From NCBI RefSeq assembly GCF_002941025.1, contig NZ_PTJS01000001.1, positions 6,853,960-6,917,959 on the forward strand: a stretch of DNA of 64,000 nucleotides, written 5' to 3'. Positions 8,846 to 17,274 of this stretch are shown here, in pieces. The position numbers and the translations under genes were made by a program. The DNA is from Streptomyces sp. QL37. GTDB lineage: Bacteria > Actinomycetota > Actinomycetes > Streptomycetales > Streptomycetaceae. How positions within the stretch are numbered: the first letter of the stretch is position 1; every line of letters begins with the position of its first letter. Under the pieces are notes generated by a model. It worked only from the letters and a program-made list of their open reading frames with translations. It was not told where the DNA came from and searched no databases.

Positions 8846-9109
8846 GCGAATTGAATTTACCCAGCAAAAATCAAAATTGCATCGTCGCAGGGGGTTGGGT
8901 CGACGGGTCTCTTGTGCTATCACGCGGGCGCGGGCCGGGTTCGATCGGGGGGCGATTTCCCTAGTCTTGTCCGGAATTTATCGGCCATAACGGACTCGAT
9001 GTGGGGTCGGTCACATCGTTGTAACTCTCCTGAGACCCGTTTGCATTGCGTAGGCCGATCGGGTGAAAACTGCGGCGTTTAGCCTCGGGGAACGGGGGAA
9101 GAAGAATGC
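8846..9109 (-). promoter_or_regulatory. AT-rich upstream region of the ect operon
   Basis: No gene is seen here. The first ~60 bp left of the ectA start are unusually AT-rich for this DNA (runs of A and T between 8846 and 8885, and again near 8965-9000). A -10-like TAAATT on the minus strand ends 8 nt before ATG 8845. This is where salt- and temperature-responsive ect expression would be controlled; no known operator was recognised. Confidence 0.5.
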
Positions 9110-9139
9110 GGGGAGCTGCTCCCGATAAAGCAGCTCCCC
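9110..9139 (-). terminator. Hairpin terminator after the class V aminotransferase gene
   Basis: Perfect 11-bp arms (9110-9120 GGGGAGCTGCT, 9129-9139) with an 8-nt loop, located 43 bp beyond the aminotransferase stop codon, before the ect promoter region. Confidence 0.75.
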
Positions 9140-9182
9140 TTTCACCTCGATTGAATTGCCGAAGTTTCGGGCTTCAATTAAT

Positions 9183-10289
9183 TCAGCGGTTCTGCCAGGT
9201 TTCCGCGACAGCTTCGCGGGAAGCATCGATATCGGTCTTCCGGCCCGCGTCGTCCAGCGCGGCGCCCAGGGCGGCCAGCGAGGACAGCACCGCGTCCCGC
9301 GTCGCGTGCACACCGTAGTGATTGACCCGGATCATCTCCTTGGACAGCGACCCACCGCCCGCGATCAGCGGCAGCGAGGAGTCGGCCGCGAGCGCCCGGC
9401 CGACCAGTGCCGCCGCGTCGAGATCCGCCGGTACGCGCAGGGTCGTGGCGACCGGAGCCGCGTCACGCGCGTCGTGGACGAACGGCTCCAGCCCGCCGCC
9501 GAGCGCCGTGGCGCCCGCCCGGGTCGCCGCCGCCGCCGAGGCATGCCGTGCCATGACGGCGTCCAGGCCGTCCGCCTCGATCCGCTCCAGGCACGCGTCG
9601 AGGGCCAGCATCTCCAGCTGGGCGGGTGCGTGCGGCAGCGCCCTGCGGCCCGCGTCGATCCACCGGGCCTTCCAGTCCAGCAGCGAGAGGTACGACTGCC
9701 GCGGGGCCTGCGGGTTGGCGGCCATCCGCTCCCACGCCCGCGCGCTCACCGACACGGCGGACACCCCTGCCGGGCCGCCCATGGCCTTCTGCGCGCCGAT
9801 GACGCACAGGTCCACGCCCCAGGCGTCCACCAGCAGCGGCTCCGCGCCCACCGACGCGACGGCGTCCACCATGAACAGGGCGCCGTGCGCCCGCACGACC
9901 TCGCCGATCTCGGCGACCGGGTTGGTGTTGCCGGTCGCCGCCTCCGCGTGCACGAGGGAGACGAAGTCGATCGCCGGATTCCCGGCCAGCGCGCGCTCGA
10001 CCTGCTCGGCGGTGACCGCCGTGCGGAACGGCACCGCGAGATCGACGACCTCGGCGCCGCAGTCGCGCAGCCAGTCGCCGAACGTCTGGCCGTACGGGCC
10101 CGTGACGATGTTCAGCGCGGTCGAACCGGGTCGGGCGCCGCCCCGGATGCAGCCTTCGAGGGGCAGCAGCGCCTCGCCCTGCATGATGACGACGTCCTGC
10201 TCGGTGCCGAGGAGGGCGGCCACCCGCCGCTCGATCGCTGCGAAACGCGCGGCGGTGAGCGGGGCGAGGTCGAGGTACGGGTGTGTCAC
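9183..10289 (-). CDS. PLP-dependent class V aminotransferase (alanine-glyoxylate/serine-pyruvate type)
   Basis: 368 residues. Class V (SGAT-like) fold: VIMQGEALLPLEG near the start, cofactor-binding IVTGPYGQTFGDWL, SLVHAEAATGNTNPV, the Asp-containing ALFMVDAVASVGAEP, and the PLP lysine in VIGAQKAMGGPAG. Such enzymes move amino groups between alanine or serine and glyoxylate or pyruvate; the exact substrates cannot be fixed from sequence. It is transcribed alone, divergently from an amidohydrolase, with a strong terminator behind it. Confidence 0.85.
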   Translation of the reverse strand: MTHPYLDLAPLTAARFAAIERRVAALLGTEQDVVIMQGEALLPLEGCIRGGARPGSTALNIVTGPYGQTFGDWLRDCGAEVVDLAVPFRTAVTAEQVERALAGNPAIDFVSLVHAEAATGNTNPVAEIGEVVRAHGALFMVDAVASVGAEPLLVDAWGVDLCVIGAQKAMGGPAGVSAVSVSARAWERMAANPQAPRQSYLSLLDWKARWIDAGRRALPHAPAQLEMLALDACLERIEADGLDAVMARHASAAAATRAGATALGGGLEPFVHDARDAAPVATTLRVPADLDAAALVGRALAADSSLPLIAGGGSLSKEMIRVNHYGVHATRDAVLSSLAALGAALDDAGRKTDIDASREAVAETWQNR

Positions 10290-10379
10290 GGTGCTGCTCT
10301 CTTCGGGTCGGCCGGTGCGCTCTCAGCGCCTGCGTCGAGGGTACTAAGCGCCCCCCTGCTCCCTGGTCGGACGGCCTCG

Positions 10380-10385
10380 TACAGT
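10380..10385 (+). promoter_or_regulatory. Probable -10 element of the amidohydrolase gene
   Basis: TACAGT followed by 7 nt and then ATG 10393, which predicts a leaderless mRNA starting at the initiation codon. Confidence 0.45.
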
Positions 10386-10392
10386 GCTGTGC

Positions 10393-11493
10393 ATGAGTGA
10401 TCACGAGGTGGCGAGGGTGCTGCGGATCAAGGGGCGGGTGCTCGTCGGACCCGACGAGGTGAGGGACGGGCTCTGGGCGGTCGACGGGCGGATCACCTAC
10501 GAGCGGCCGCCGGGCGCCGACGGTGCCGTGACGCTCACCGGATGGGTGCTGCCCGGGCTCGTGGACGCGCACTGTCACGTGGGGCTCGGGCACCAGGGGC
10601 CCGTCGACGCGGCGACCAGCGAGAAGCAGGCGCTCACCGACCGGGAGGCCGGCACGCTGCTCATCCGCGACGCGGGATCACCCTCCGACACCCGGTGGGT
10701 CGACGACCGTGAGGATCTGCCGAAGATCATCAGGGCGGGGCGGCACATCGCGAGGACGCGCCGTTACATCCGCAACTTCGCCCATGAGATCGAGCCCGGC
10801 GACCTCGTCGCCTACGTCGCCCAGGAGGCGCGGCGGGGCGACGGCTGGGTGAAGCTCGTGGGCGACTGGATCGACCGGGACGCCGGAGACCTGACCGCCT
10901 GCTGGCCGCGCGGCGAGGTCGAGGCCGCGATCGCCGAGGCGCACCGGCTCGGCGCCCGGGTCACCGCGCACTGCTTCGCCGAGGACGCGCTGCGGGACCT
11001 GGTGGAGGCCGGGATCGACTGCGTCGAGCACGCGACGGGGCTGACCGAGGACACGATTCCGCTCTTCGCGGAGCGCGGCGTGGCGATCGTCCCGACCCTG
11101 GTCAACATCGCCACCTTCCCCGACCTGGCGGCAGGGGGCGAGGCCAGGTTCCCCCGCTGGTCCGCCCATATGCGGCGGCTTCACGCGAACCGGTACGACA
11201 CCGTGCGCGCGGCGTACGACGCGGGGATCCCGGTCTTCACCGGCACGGACGCCGGCGGCTCGCTCGCCCACGGCCTGATCGCGGACGAGGTGGCCGAACT
11301 GGTGAAGGCCGGCATCCCGCCCCTCGACGCGCTCTCCGCCACGGCCTGGGGCGCGCGGCGGTGGCTCGGCCGTCCCGTGCTGGAGGAGGGGGCCCCGGCG
11401 GACCTGGTGGTGTACGACGAGGACCCGAGGGCGGACGTAGGGGTGCTGGCGTCCCCGCGCGCGGTCGTACTCAACGGGCGGGTGATGGGCTGA
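10393..11493 (+). CDS. Metal-dependent amidohydrolase (imidazolonepropionase-like)
   Basis: 366 residues from ATG 10393. Amidohydrolase-superfamily TIM barrel: the first metal site is VDAHCHVGLG, a lysine-containing strand is GWVKLVGDW, further His ligands are VTAHCFAEDAL and CVEHATGL, and the final catalytic Asp is in FTGTDAGGS. The C-terminal strands LVVYDEDPRADVGVLASP return to the small beta domain, as in dipeptidase or imidazolonepropionase-like enzymes. The substrate is unknown. It is divergent from the class V aminotransferase with ~100 bp between starts. Confidence 0.85.
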   Translation: MSDHEVARVLRIKGRVLVGPDEVRDGLWAVDGRITYERPPGADGAVTLTGWVLPGLVDAHCHVGLGHQGPVDAATSEKQALTDREAGTLLIRDAGSPSDTRWVDDREDLPKIIRAGRHIARTRRYIRNFAHEIEPGDLVAYVAQEARRGDGWVKLVGDWIDRDAGDLTACWPRGEVEAAIAEAHRLGARVTAHCFAEDALRDLVEAGIDCVEHATGLTEDTIPLFAERGVAIVPTLVNIATFPDLAAGGEARFPRWSAHMRRLHANRYDTVRAAYDAGIPVFTGTDAGGSLAHGLIADEVAELVKAGIPPLDALSATAWGARRWLGRPVLEEGAPADLVVYDEDPRADVGVLASPRAVVLNGRVMG

Positions 11494-11814
11494 CCGCGCG
11501 GCCGGCCCCGAAGGGGCGCCGTGTTGACCGGCGGTGACCCCGGGCCCCGGCTCTCGTTGAACCTGCTCGGTGTGCCGCCCGGGACGTCGGTCGGGCGCGC
11601 CCCGAGGGTGTGAAACGGGTGATTCCGAGGAACTCCTGTGCCGTTGGATTCGAATGTGCACGCGGAAACCCCTCTTTGGAGTGAACTGGCTCTAGGTATC
11701 CACCTGTTCACCCTCTGTGCGTAAAGATTCACGGAGTCGAGGCCACCGGTGCCCGCGATGTCCCCCATTGGACGGCTCCGGTGGCTCCATGTCTCTTGTG
11801 GGGGTTCCACCATC
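11494..11814 (+). other. Non-coding upstream region of the LAETG protein gene
   Basis: 321 bp without a convincing gene. It should hold the promoter for the LAETG surface protein. TAAAGATT near 11721-11728 and TTCACC ~20 bp before it are plausible promoter hexamers, but no well-matched consensus or known operator was identified. Confidence 0.3.
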
Positions 11815-12909
11815 TTGAACAGCAACACCTTCCGTTCGGCTGCCCTGGCGATCGCCGCAGCTCCCGTCGCGCTGCTCGTCGCCGTCCCCGCGCACGCAGC
11901 CACCGCGACGGCCCCGGCCACTCCCGGCGGAGGTCACGGAAAGGCGAGCGCGGTCGTGCTCCGCGCCGGGCTCGACGTCTCGCTCCTCGACAAGTCGGTC
12001 CAGGTGCCGCTCAGGACCTCGCTCAACGAGGTCCACGCGCCGGCGAGCGCGGAGAGGACCGCGCTCGCCGTCGAGCTCGACGGCGTCGACAAGGGCCGTC
12101 CCTTCCACATGCTGAAGGCCGACGTCGCCACGGCGAACGCCACGGTGGACGCGCACAAGGCCGAGGGCTACAGCAACCTCGCCGCGGCGCGGGTGCATGT
12201 GCCGGGGCTGCGGGCGCTCTCGCTGATCGAGATCCGGAAGGTCACGTCCAAGGCCGTGTGCGAGGTGGGCCACAAGCCGGTCGCGGAGTCGAACGTGCTG
12301 GGACACGTGACGGTGCTCGGCAAGAAGACCACGCTCAGGTCGGCGGGCACGACGAAGGTCGAGGTGCCGGGCGTCGGTGACGTGACGCTCGACCTGTCGA
12401 AGACCGTGACGACCAGGCGGACGGCGGCCGCGACGGCGCTCCGGCTGCGGGTCTCCGTGAACCCGCTGAAGCTGAACGTCGCCGAGGTGGAGGGCGAGAT
12501 CACGCTGGCCGAGGCGACGTGCGAGACACCCAAGGGCGGCGGCTCGGCCAACGGGGGCCAGGGCGACGGAGGTTCGGAGAACGGCGGCTCCGGAACCGGT
12601 GGTTCGGACGACGGCGGCTCGGGGAACGGCGGCTCGGAGAACGGCGGTTCCTCCGGCGACGGCGGATCGACCGGCGGCGACAGCGGTTCCGGCGACACGG
12701 ACGGCACCGGCGGCACCGGCGGCAAGGAGAAGCCCGTCGACGTGAAGCCCCAGACCGGTTCCGACCCGGTCCAGGCCGCAACCGGCTCCGGCGACCTCGC
12801 CGAGACCGGATCCAGCTCCTCGACCCCGTACATCGCGGGTGGAGCCGCCGTCCTGCTGGCGGTCGGAGCGGGCGCCACGGTCCTCGCCCGTAAGCGTGCG
12901 CGGGGCTGA
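11815..12909 (+). CDS. SCO1860-type LAETG-anchored surface protein
   Basis: 364 residues from TTG 11815, chosen because a GGGGG ribosome site lies ~10 nt upstream and the product begins directly with a Sec signal peptide (NSNTFRSAALAIAAAP, then PAHA-A cleavage near residue 30). A beta-rich domain spans ~40-240. Residues ~245-310 are a Gly/Ser/Asp/Asn/Glu-rich low-complexity stalk. The end carries a sortase E-type motif LAETG, a hydrophobic helix (YIAGGAAVLLAVGAGATVL) and a basic tail ARKRARG, so it is covalently attached to the cell wall. Function unknown; the homologous gene sits beside cobC in Streptomyces, as recalled. Confidence 0.85.
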   Translation: MNSNTFRSAALAIAAAPVALLVAVPAHAATATAPATPGGGHGKASAVVLRAGLDVSLLDKSVQVPLRTSLNEVHAPASAERTALAVELDGVDKGRPFHMLKADVATANATVDAHKAEGYSNLAAARVHVPGLRALSLIEIRKVTSKAVCEVGHKPVAESNVLGHVTVLGKKTTLRSAGTTKVEVPGVGDVTLDLSKTVTTRRTAAATALRLRVSVNPLKLNVAEVEGEITLAEATCETPKGGGSANGGQGDGGSENGGSGTGGSDDGGSGNGGSENGGSSGDGGSTGGDSGSGDTDGTGGTGGKEKPVDVKPQTGSDPVQAATGSGDLAETGSSSSTPYIAGGAAVLLAVGAGATVLARKRARG

Positions 12910-12921
12910 TCACCTGCCGGT

Positions 12922-12954
12922 GGGAGCGGCGCCCGCGCATCGGGCACCGCTCCC
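12922..12954. terminator. Bidirectional terminator between LAETG and cobC genes
   Basis: Arms GGGAGCGG (12922-12929) and complement (12947-12954), extended inside by GCCCG/CGGGC, giving a ~14-bp stem with one mismatch. A second 11-bp hairpin (12959-12969 with 12974-12984) overlaps the cobC stop codon. Confidence 0.65.
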
Positions 12955-12967
12955 GCCCGGAGAACCG

Positions 12968-14479
12968 TCAGCCGACGGTTCTCCGGGGCAGCCCCTGCAG
13001 CGCCAGGTCGAGCGCCTGCAGGAACCTGTTGGTCGTCACCCGGTCGCGTACGGCGAGCCGCAGATACTCACCGCCCAGCCCGGGAAACGTGTCCCCGCGC
13101 CGCGCCGCGAATCCACGCGAACGCAGCAGGTCCCGTACCTCGCCCGCCCGCTCCAGCCGCAGCAGCACGAACGGCCCGGCGGCCGGTTCCACCACCCGCA
13201 CCTCGCTGAACTCCGCGAGACCGGCCAGCAGATGCGCCCGGTCCACCGCGATCCGGTCCGCCGCGTCCGCGGCCTCGATCAGGGCGCGCGGCTCCATGCA
13301 CGCCTCGGCCGCCGCCAGCGCGGGGGAGGACACCGGCCACAGCGGCTGAGCCTCCTGCAGCAGGGCGACCGTCTCCGGTTCGGCCAGCACATAGCCGATC
13401 CGCAGCCCCGCCAGCCCCCACGTCTTCGTCAGGCTCCGCAGCACCACCAGCCCCGGGACGTCGGTACGCCCGCACAGCGCCTCACGCTCTCCCGGTACGG
13501 CGTCCATGAACGCCTCGTCCACCACCAGGGTCCGCCCGGGCCGCGCCAGTCGCTCCAGCACTCCCGCCGGATGCAGCACGGACGTCGGATTGGTCGGATT
13601 GCCCACGACCACCAGGTCCGCGTCCTCCGGCACCGCGGCCGGATCCAGCCGGAAACCGTCCTCCGGGCGCAGCAGCACCCGCCCGACCTGGTGTCCCGCC
13701 GCGCGCAGGGCCGCCTCGGGCTCCGTGAACTGCGGATGGACGACGACCGGCCGCCGGGTTGGCAACGCCCGCGCGATCAGTACGAACGCCTCGGCCGCGC
13801 CCGCCGTGAGCAGGACTCTCTCCTCGGGCAGCCCGTGCCGCCCCGCGACCGCCGCCCGCGCCGGCCGCCCGTCCGGGTAGGCGGCCAGCGACACCAGCGA
13901 CGCGGCTATCCGCTGCCGCAGCCAGTCCGGGGGCGTGTGGGTCCGTACGTTGACGGCCAGGTCGGTCAGATCCAGGCCGCGTACTTCGGCGTCGCCGTGG
14001 TGCCGCAGATCGGGCCCGGCGCTCTCGATGTGCTCAGTGGGGGGCAGCATGGCAGCAATGTTGAACGGCTCGGCGCGATTCGTCGATGCCGAGGTGTCCG
14101 CCGGTGGCCTCCGGCGGGCCACCGCACACGTCGCCGACGCCGACTTCCGCTTGGGAACCAGCAGTTCACCGGCGTCCGCGAGCGCCGCGGCCTCCGCGAC
14201 CGATCCGGTGGCCACCGCCCTACGGGTCGCCTCCGAAGGGCTGGGCACGGCAACCTCCGCCAGGGCTCCGGCCGTGTACGACCGCACCGGCACCCCCAGG
14301 CGCTCCGCCGCGCCGGCGATCCCCGGGTCGTCCGCCCTGGTGTCCAGGGTGGCGAGCTCGACCACGTCACCGGCCGCGAGTCCGGCCTCCCGGAGCGTCC
14401 GCCGGATCAGCCCGAGCACCTCCTCGGCCTGGACGCCGCGACGCGCGCCGACACCGACGACGAGCGCGGCTCGGGTCAT
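12968..14479 (-). CDS. cobC: Fusion of CobE/CbiG-C domain with Rv2231c-type PLP enzyme CobC (L-threonine-phosphate decarboxylase-like)
   Basis: 503 residues. Residues ~1-125 match the CobE/CbiG C-terminal domain (ALVVGVGARRGVQAEEVLGLI; later PSPSEATRRAVATGSVAEAAAL), which helps ring contraction in cobalamin synthesis. After a Pro/Ser linker, residues ~155-500 are a class I/II PLP aminotransferase fold: LAAYPDGRPARAAVAGRHG, TAGAAEAF, DLVVVGNPTNPTSV, VDEAFMDAVPG and the PLP lysine in SLTKTWGLAGLRIGY. This half belongs to the CobC/CobD group that makes the aminopropanol arm (or its phosphate) of cobalamin. It is divergent from a ZIP transporter and lies next to the cob operon. Confidence 0.85.
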   Translation of the reverse strand: MTRAALVVGVGARRGVQAEEVLGLIRRTLREAGLAAGDVVELATLDTRADDPGIAGAAERLGVPVRSYTAGALAEVAVPSPSEATRRAVATGSVAEAAALADAGELLVPKRKSASATCAVARRRPPADTSASTNRAEPFNIAAMLPPTEHIESAGPDLRHHGDAEVRGLDLTDLAVNVRTHTPPDWLRQRIAASLVSLAAYPDGRPARAAVAGRHGLPEERVLLTAGAAEAFVLIARALPTRRPVVVHPQFTEPEAALRAAGHQVGRVLLRPEDGFRLDPAAVPEDADLVVVGNPTNPTSVLHPAGVLERLARPGRTLVVDEAFMDAVPGEREALCGRTDVPGLVVLRSLTKTWGLAGLRIGYVLAEPETVALLQEAQPLWPVSSPALAAAEACMEPRALIEAADAADRIAVDRAHLLAGLAEFSEVRVVEPAAGPFVLLRLERAGEVRDLLRSRGFAARRGDTFPGLGGEYLRLAVRDRVTTNRFLQALDLALQGLPRRTVG

Positions 14480-14570
14480 GACAGAGGGTCCTTTCGGGGG
14501 CAGGGCTGGGCGACACAGGTAAGGGCGGCCTGAGGTGCGGGAAGCGGGGTCAATCCGCTAGCAAGGGCCC

Positions 14571-15293
14571 ATGGCGGTATTCGTCGCGCTCGGCGCGTTC
14601 CTGATGACCCTGGCGGGCGGCTGGGTCGCGCAGCGCGTCAGCGACCGTCGACACCTCGTACTCGGCTTCGCCGGCGGACTGATGCTGGGCGTCGTCGGAC
14701 TCGATCTGCTGCCCGAGGCCGTGGAGGCCGCGGGCGGCGTGGTGTTCGGCGTCCCCGCCGCCCTGCTGCTGTTCGTGGGCGGCTTCCTGACGGCCCATCT
14801 CGTCGAGCGCTCGCTGGCCGTACGCCAGGCGGCACACGGGGCGGGCGAGGAAAGGGTGCCGCAGGTCGGGCTGACGGCGGCGGCCGCGATGGTGGGCCAC
14901 AGCCTGATGGACGGCATCGCACTCGGCGCCGCGTTCCAGATCGGCGGCGGGATGGGAGCCGCCGTCGCGCTCGCCGTGATCACCCACGACTTCGCCGACG
15001 GATTCAACACGTACACGATCACCAGCCTCTACGGAAACGCCCGCCGCAAGGCGCTCCTGATGCTGTACGCGGACGCACTGGCCCCGATCGTGGGCGCCGC
15101 GACGACGCTGCTGTTCACCCTTCCGGAGGAACTGCTCGGCTGTTATCTCGGCTTCTTCGGCGGGGCGCTCCTCTACCTCGCCGCCGCCGAGATCCTCCCC
15201 GAGGCGCACCACGACCACCCGGCCCGCTCCACGCTGCTGTGCACGGTCGCGGGAGTGGGCTTCATCTGGCTGGTGGTCGGCGTCGCTGAGTGA
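14571..15293 (+). CDS. ZIP-family divalent metal transporter
   Basis: 240 residues with about eight hydrophobic segments. ZIP signatures are visible: HSLMDGIALGAAF in the fourth helix and HDFADGFNTYT in the fifth carry the metal-binding His/Asp pairs, and a short His-rich stretch (PEAHHDHPAR) lies near the end. ZIP proteins bring zinc or similar divalent ions into the cytosol. Its position inside the cobalamin region raises cobalt as a possible substrate, but nothing in the sequence proves that. Confidence 0.85.
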   Translation: MAVFVALGAFLMTLAGGWVAQRVSDRRHLVLGFAGGLMLGVVGLDLLPEAVEAAGGVVFGVPAALLLFVGGFLTAHLVERSLAVRQAAHGAGEERVPQVGLTAAAAMVGHSLMDGIALGAAFQIGGGMGAAVALAVITHDFADGFNTYTITSLYGNARRKALLMLYADALAPIVGAATTLLFTLPEELLGCYLGFFGGALLYLAAAEILPEAHHDHPARSTLLCTVAGVGFIWLVVGVAE

Positions 15294-15331
15294 TGTCACC
15301 CCCGCCACCGGCCCACCGGAGCGGAGTGACG

Positions 15332-16681
15332 TCACCCCCGGCACCGCTCCACGAAACGCCTGGCCACCCCGGGTTCCGCCGCCCAGTGCGTGTGCAGATA
15401 GCTCGCGTGCACCCCCTGCTGGACGAAGCCCTCCACCCGGCGCTCCGGCTGATGCAGACCCCACGCGGGCGTCGCGCCCGCCCCGGGCTCCAGCACCGTC
15501 CGGTGGAACTCGTGCCCGCGCAGCCGGGTCCCGGCCACGGCCAGCACGCTGTCGGACACCGCCACCGCCTGCCGGTAGCCGAGCGTCAGCCGCTCGGACA
15601 TCCGGGCCGAGGCGTCCAGCACCCCGCACATCGGCCGCCCGTCCAGCTCACGGGCCAGATAGAGCAGCCCCGCGCACTCCGCCGCCACCGGGGCGCCCGA
15701 CAGGGCCAGCTCGGTCACCGCCCGGCGCAGCGGCTCGTTTGCGGACAGCTCCGGTCCGTACACCTCGGGGAAGCCGCCGCCGATGACCAGGCCCGCCGTA
15801 CCGGTGGGCAGCTTCTCGTCGTGCAGCGGGTCGAAGACGGCCACCTCCGCGCCCGCCGCCGTCAGCAGCTCGGCGTGCTCGGCGTAGGCGAAGGTGAACG
15901 CCGCGCCGCCCGCCACGGCCACCACGGGCCGGGCCCCCTCCTGCTGGGGGTACGCCTGCGGTTCCCACGCCTCGTCGGGCAGGGCGGGCGCCGAGCGCGC
16001 CAGCGCCATCAGGGCGTCCAGGTCGCAGCCCTCACGCACGCGGTCACCCATCGCCCGTACGGCGTCCAGGGCCTCGGCCTGCCGCTCGGCCACCGGGACC
16101 AGGCCCAGATGACGCGACGGGGTCGCCACCTGCGGCGCCCGCCGCAGCACCCCGAGCACCGGCAGCCCGGACTCGTCGAGCGCCTCCCGGAGCAGCGCCT
16201 CGTGGCGGTCGGAGGCCACCTTGTTCAGGATCACCCCGCCGATCCGCACCTCCGGGTCCCAGGAGGCGAACCCGTGCACGAGGGCCGCGACCGAACGCGA
16301 CTGCGAGGACGCGTCGACGACCAGCACGACGGGAGCCCGCAACAGCTTGGACACCTGGGCGGTCGAGGCGAGTTCGCCCTGCCCCGAGGCCCCGTCGTAC
16401 AGGCCCATGACCCCCTCGACGACGGCCAGGTCGCAGCCGCTCGCCCCGTGGGTGAACAGCGGGGCGATCAGACCGGGTCCGCACATGTACGCGTCGAGGT
16501 TGCGCCCCGGGCGGCCCGTCGCCAGCGCGTGGTAGCCCGGGTCGATGTAGTCGGGCCCCACCTTGTGCGGGGACACCGCGAGACCGCGCCCCGCGAAGGC
16601 GGCCATCAGGCCCGTGGCGACCGTGGTCTTGCCGCTGCCCGAAGCGGGGGCGGCGACGACCAGACGAGGAACACTCACCAC
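15332..16681 (-). CDS. cobB: Cobyrinate a,c-diamide synthase CobB
   Basis: 449 residues. Amidates the a and c side chains of cobyrinic (or hydrogenobyrinic) acid using glutamine and ATP. The N-terminal half is a dethiobiotin-synthetase-like P-loop domain (APASGSGKTTVATGLMAAF, DYIDPGYHALATG, VVEGVMGLYDG); the C-terminal half is a class I-like glutamine amidotransferase (GGGFPEVYG, AAECAGLLYL with the catalytic Cys, FHRTVLEPG with the partner His). It starts with GTG inside the last codons of cobO (7-bp overlap), so it is translationally coupled. Last gene of the minus-strand cob operon in view. Confidence 0.95.
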   Translation of the reverse strand: MVSVPRLVVAAPASGSGKTTVATGLMAAFAGRGLAVSPHKVGPDYIDPGYHALATGRPGRNLDAYMCGPGLIAPLFTHGASGCDLAVVEGVMGLYDGASGQGELASTAQVSKLLRAPVVLVVDASSQSRSVAALVHGFASWDPEVRIGGVILNKVASDRHEALLREALDESGLPVLGVLRRAPQVATPSRHLGLVPVAERQAEALDAVRAMGDRVREGCDLDALMALARSAPALPDEAWEPQAYPQQEGARPVVAVAGGAAFTFAYAEHAELLTAAGAEVAVFDPLHDEKLPTGTAGLVIGGGFPEVYGPELSANEPLRRAVTELALSGAPVAAECAGLLYLARELDGRPMCGVLDASARMSERLTLGYRQAVAVSDSVLAVAGTRLRGHEFHRTVLEPGAGATPAWGLHQPERRVEGFVQQGVHASYLHTHWAAEPGVARRFVERCRG

Positions 16682-17274
16682 TCGATGCCTCTCTGGCCCT
16701 TCTGGCCGGCGTCCATCGGATGCTTGACCTTCGACATGTCCGTCACCAGGTCGGCGGCCTCGATCAGCTTCTGCGGCGCGTTCCGCCCCGTGATCACCAC
16801 GTGCTGCGTGCCCGGGCGACCGCGCATCACCTCGACGACCTCGTCGGTGTCGATCCAGCCCCAGTGCATCGGATAGGCGAACTCGTCGAGCACATAGAGC
16901 CTGTACGTCTCGGCGGCCAGGTCACGCTTGACCTGCTCCCACCCCTCGCGGGCCTTCTCCTCGTTGTCCAGCTGGTTGTCACGCTGGACCCAGGACCACC
17001 CCTCGCCCATCTTGTGCCAGTCGACGGTGCCGCCCTCGCCGCTCGCCCCGAGCACCTTCAGCGCGTTCTCCTCGCCGACCTTCCACTTCGCCGACTTCAC
17101 GAACTGGAACACCCCGATCGGCCACCCCTGGTTCCAGGCCCGCAGCGCCAGCCCGAAGGCCGCCGTCGACTTGCCCTTGCCGACGCCCGTGTGGACGAAC
17201 AGCAGCGGACGGTTGCGCCGCTGCCGTGTCGTCAGTCCGTCGTCCGGTACCGATACCGGCTGTCCCTGTGGCAT
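16675..17274 (-). CDS. cobO: Cob(I)yrinic acid a,c-diamide adenosyltransferase CobO
   Basis: 199 residues. Transfers the 5'-deoxyadenosyl group from ATP to Co(I) corrinoids (CobA/BtuR family). The P-loop FVHTGVGKGKSTAAFGLALR is near residue 28, followed by GVFQFVKSAKWKVGEENAL, LYVLDEFAYPMHWGWID and VVITGRNAPQKLIEAADLVTDM, in family order. Its ATG shares one base with the TAA of the chelatase gene upstream (TAATG) and its end overlaps cobB by 7 bp, so all three are coupled. Confidence 0.96.
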   Translation of the reverse strand: MPQGQPVSVPDDGLTTRQRRNRPLLFVHTGVGKGKSTAAFGLALRAWNQGWPIGVFQFVKSAKWKVGEENALKVLGASGEGGTVDWHKMGEGWSWVQRDNQLDNEEKAREGWEQVKRDLAAETYRLYVLDEFAYPMHWGWIDTDEVVEVMRGRPGTQHVVITGRNAPQKLIEAADLVTDMSKVKHPMDAGQKGQRGIEW

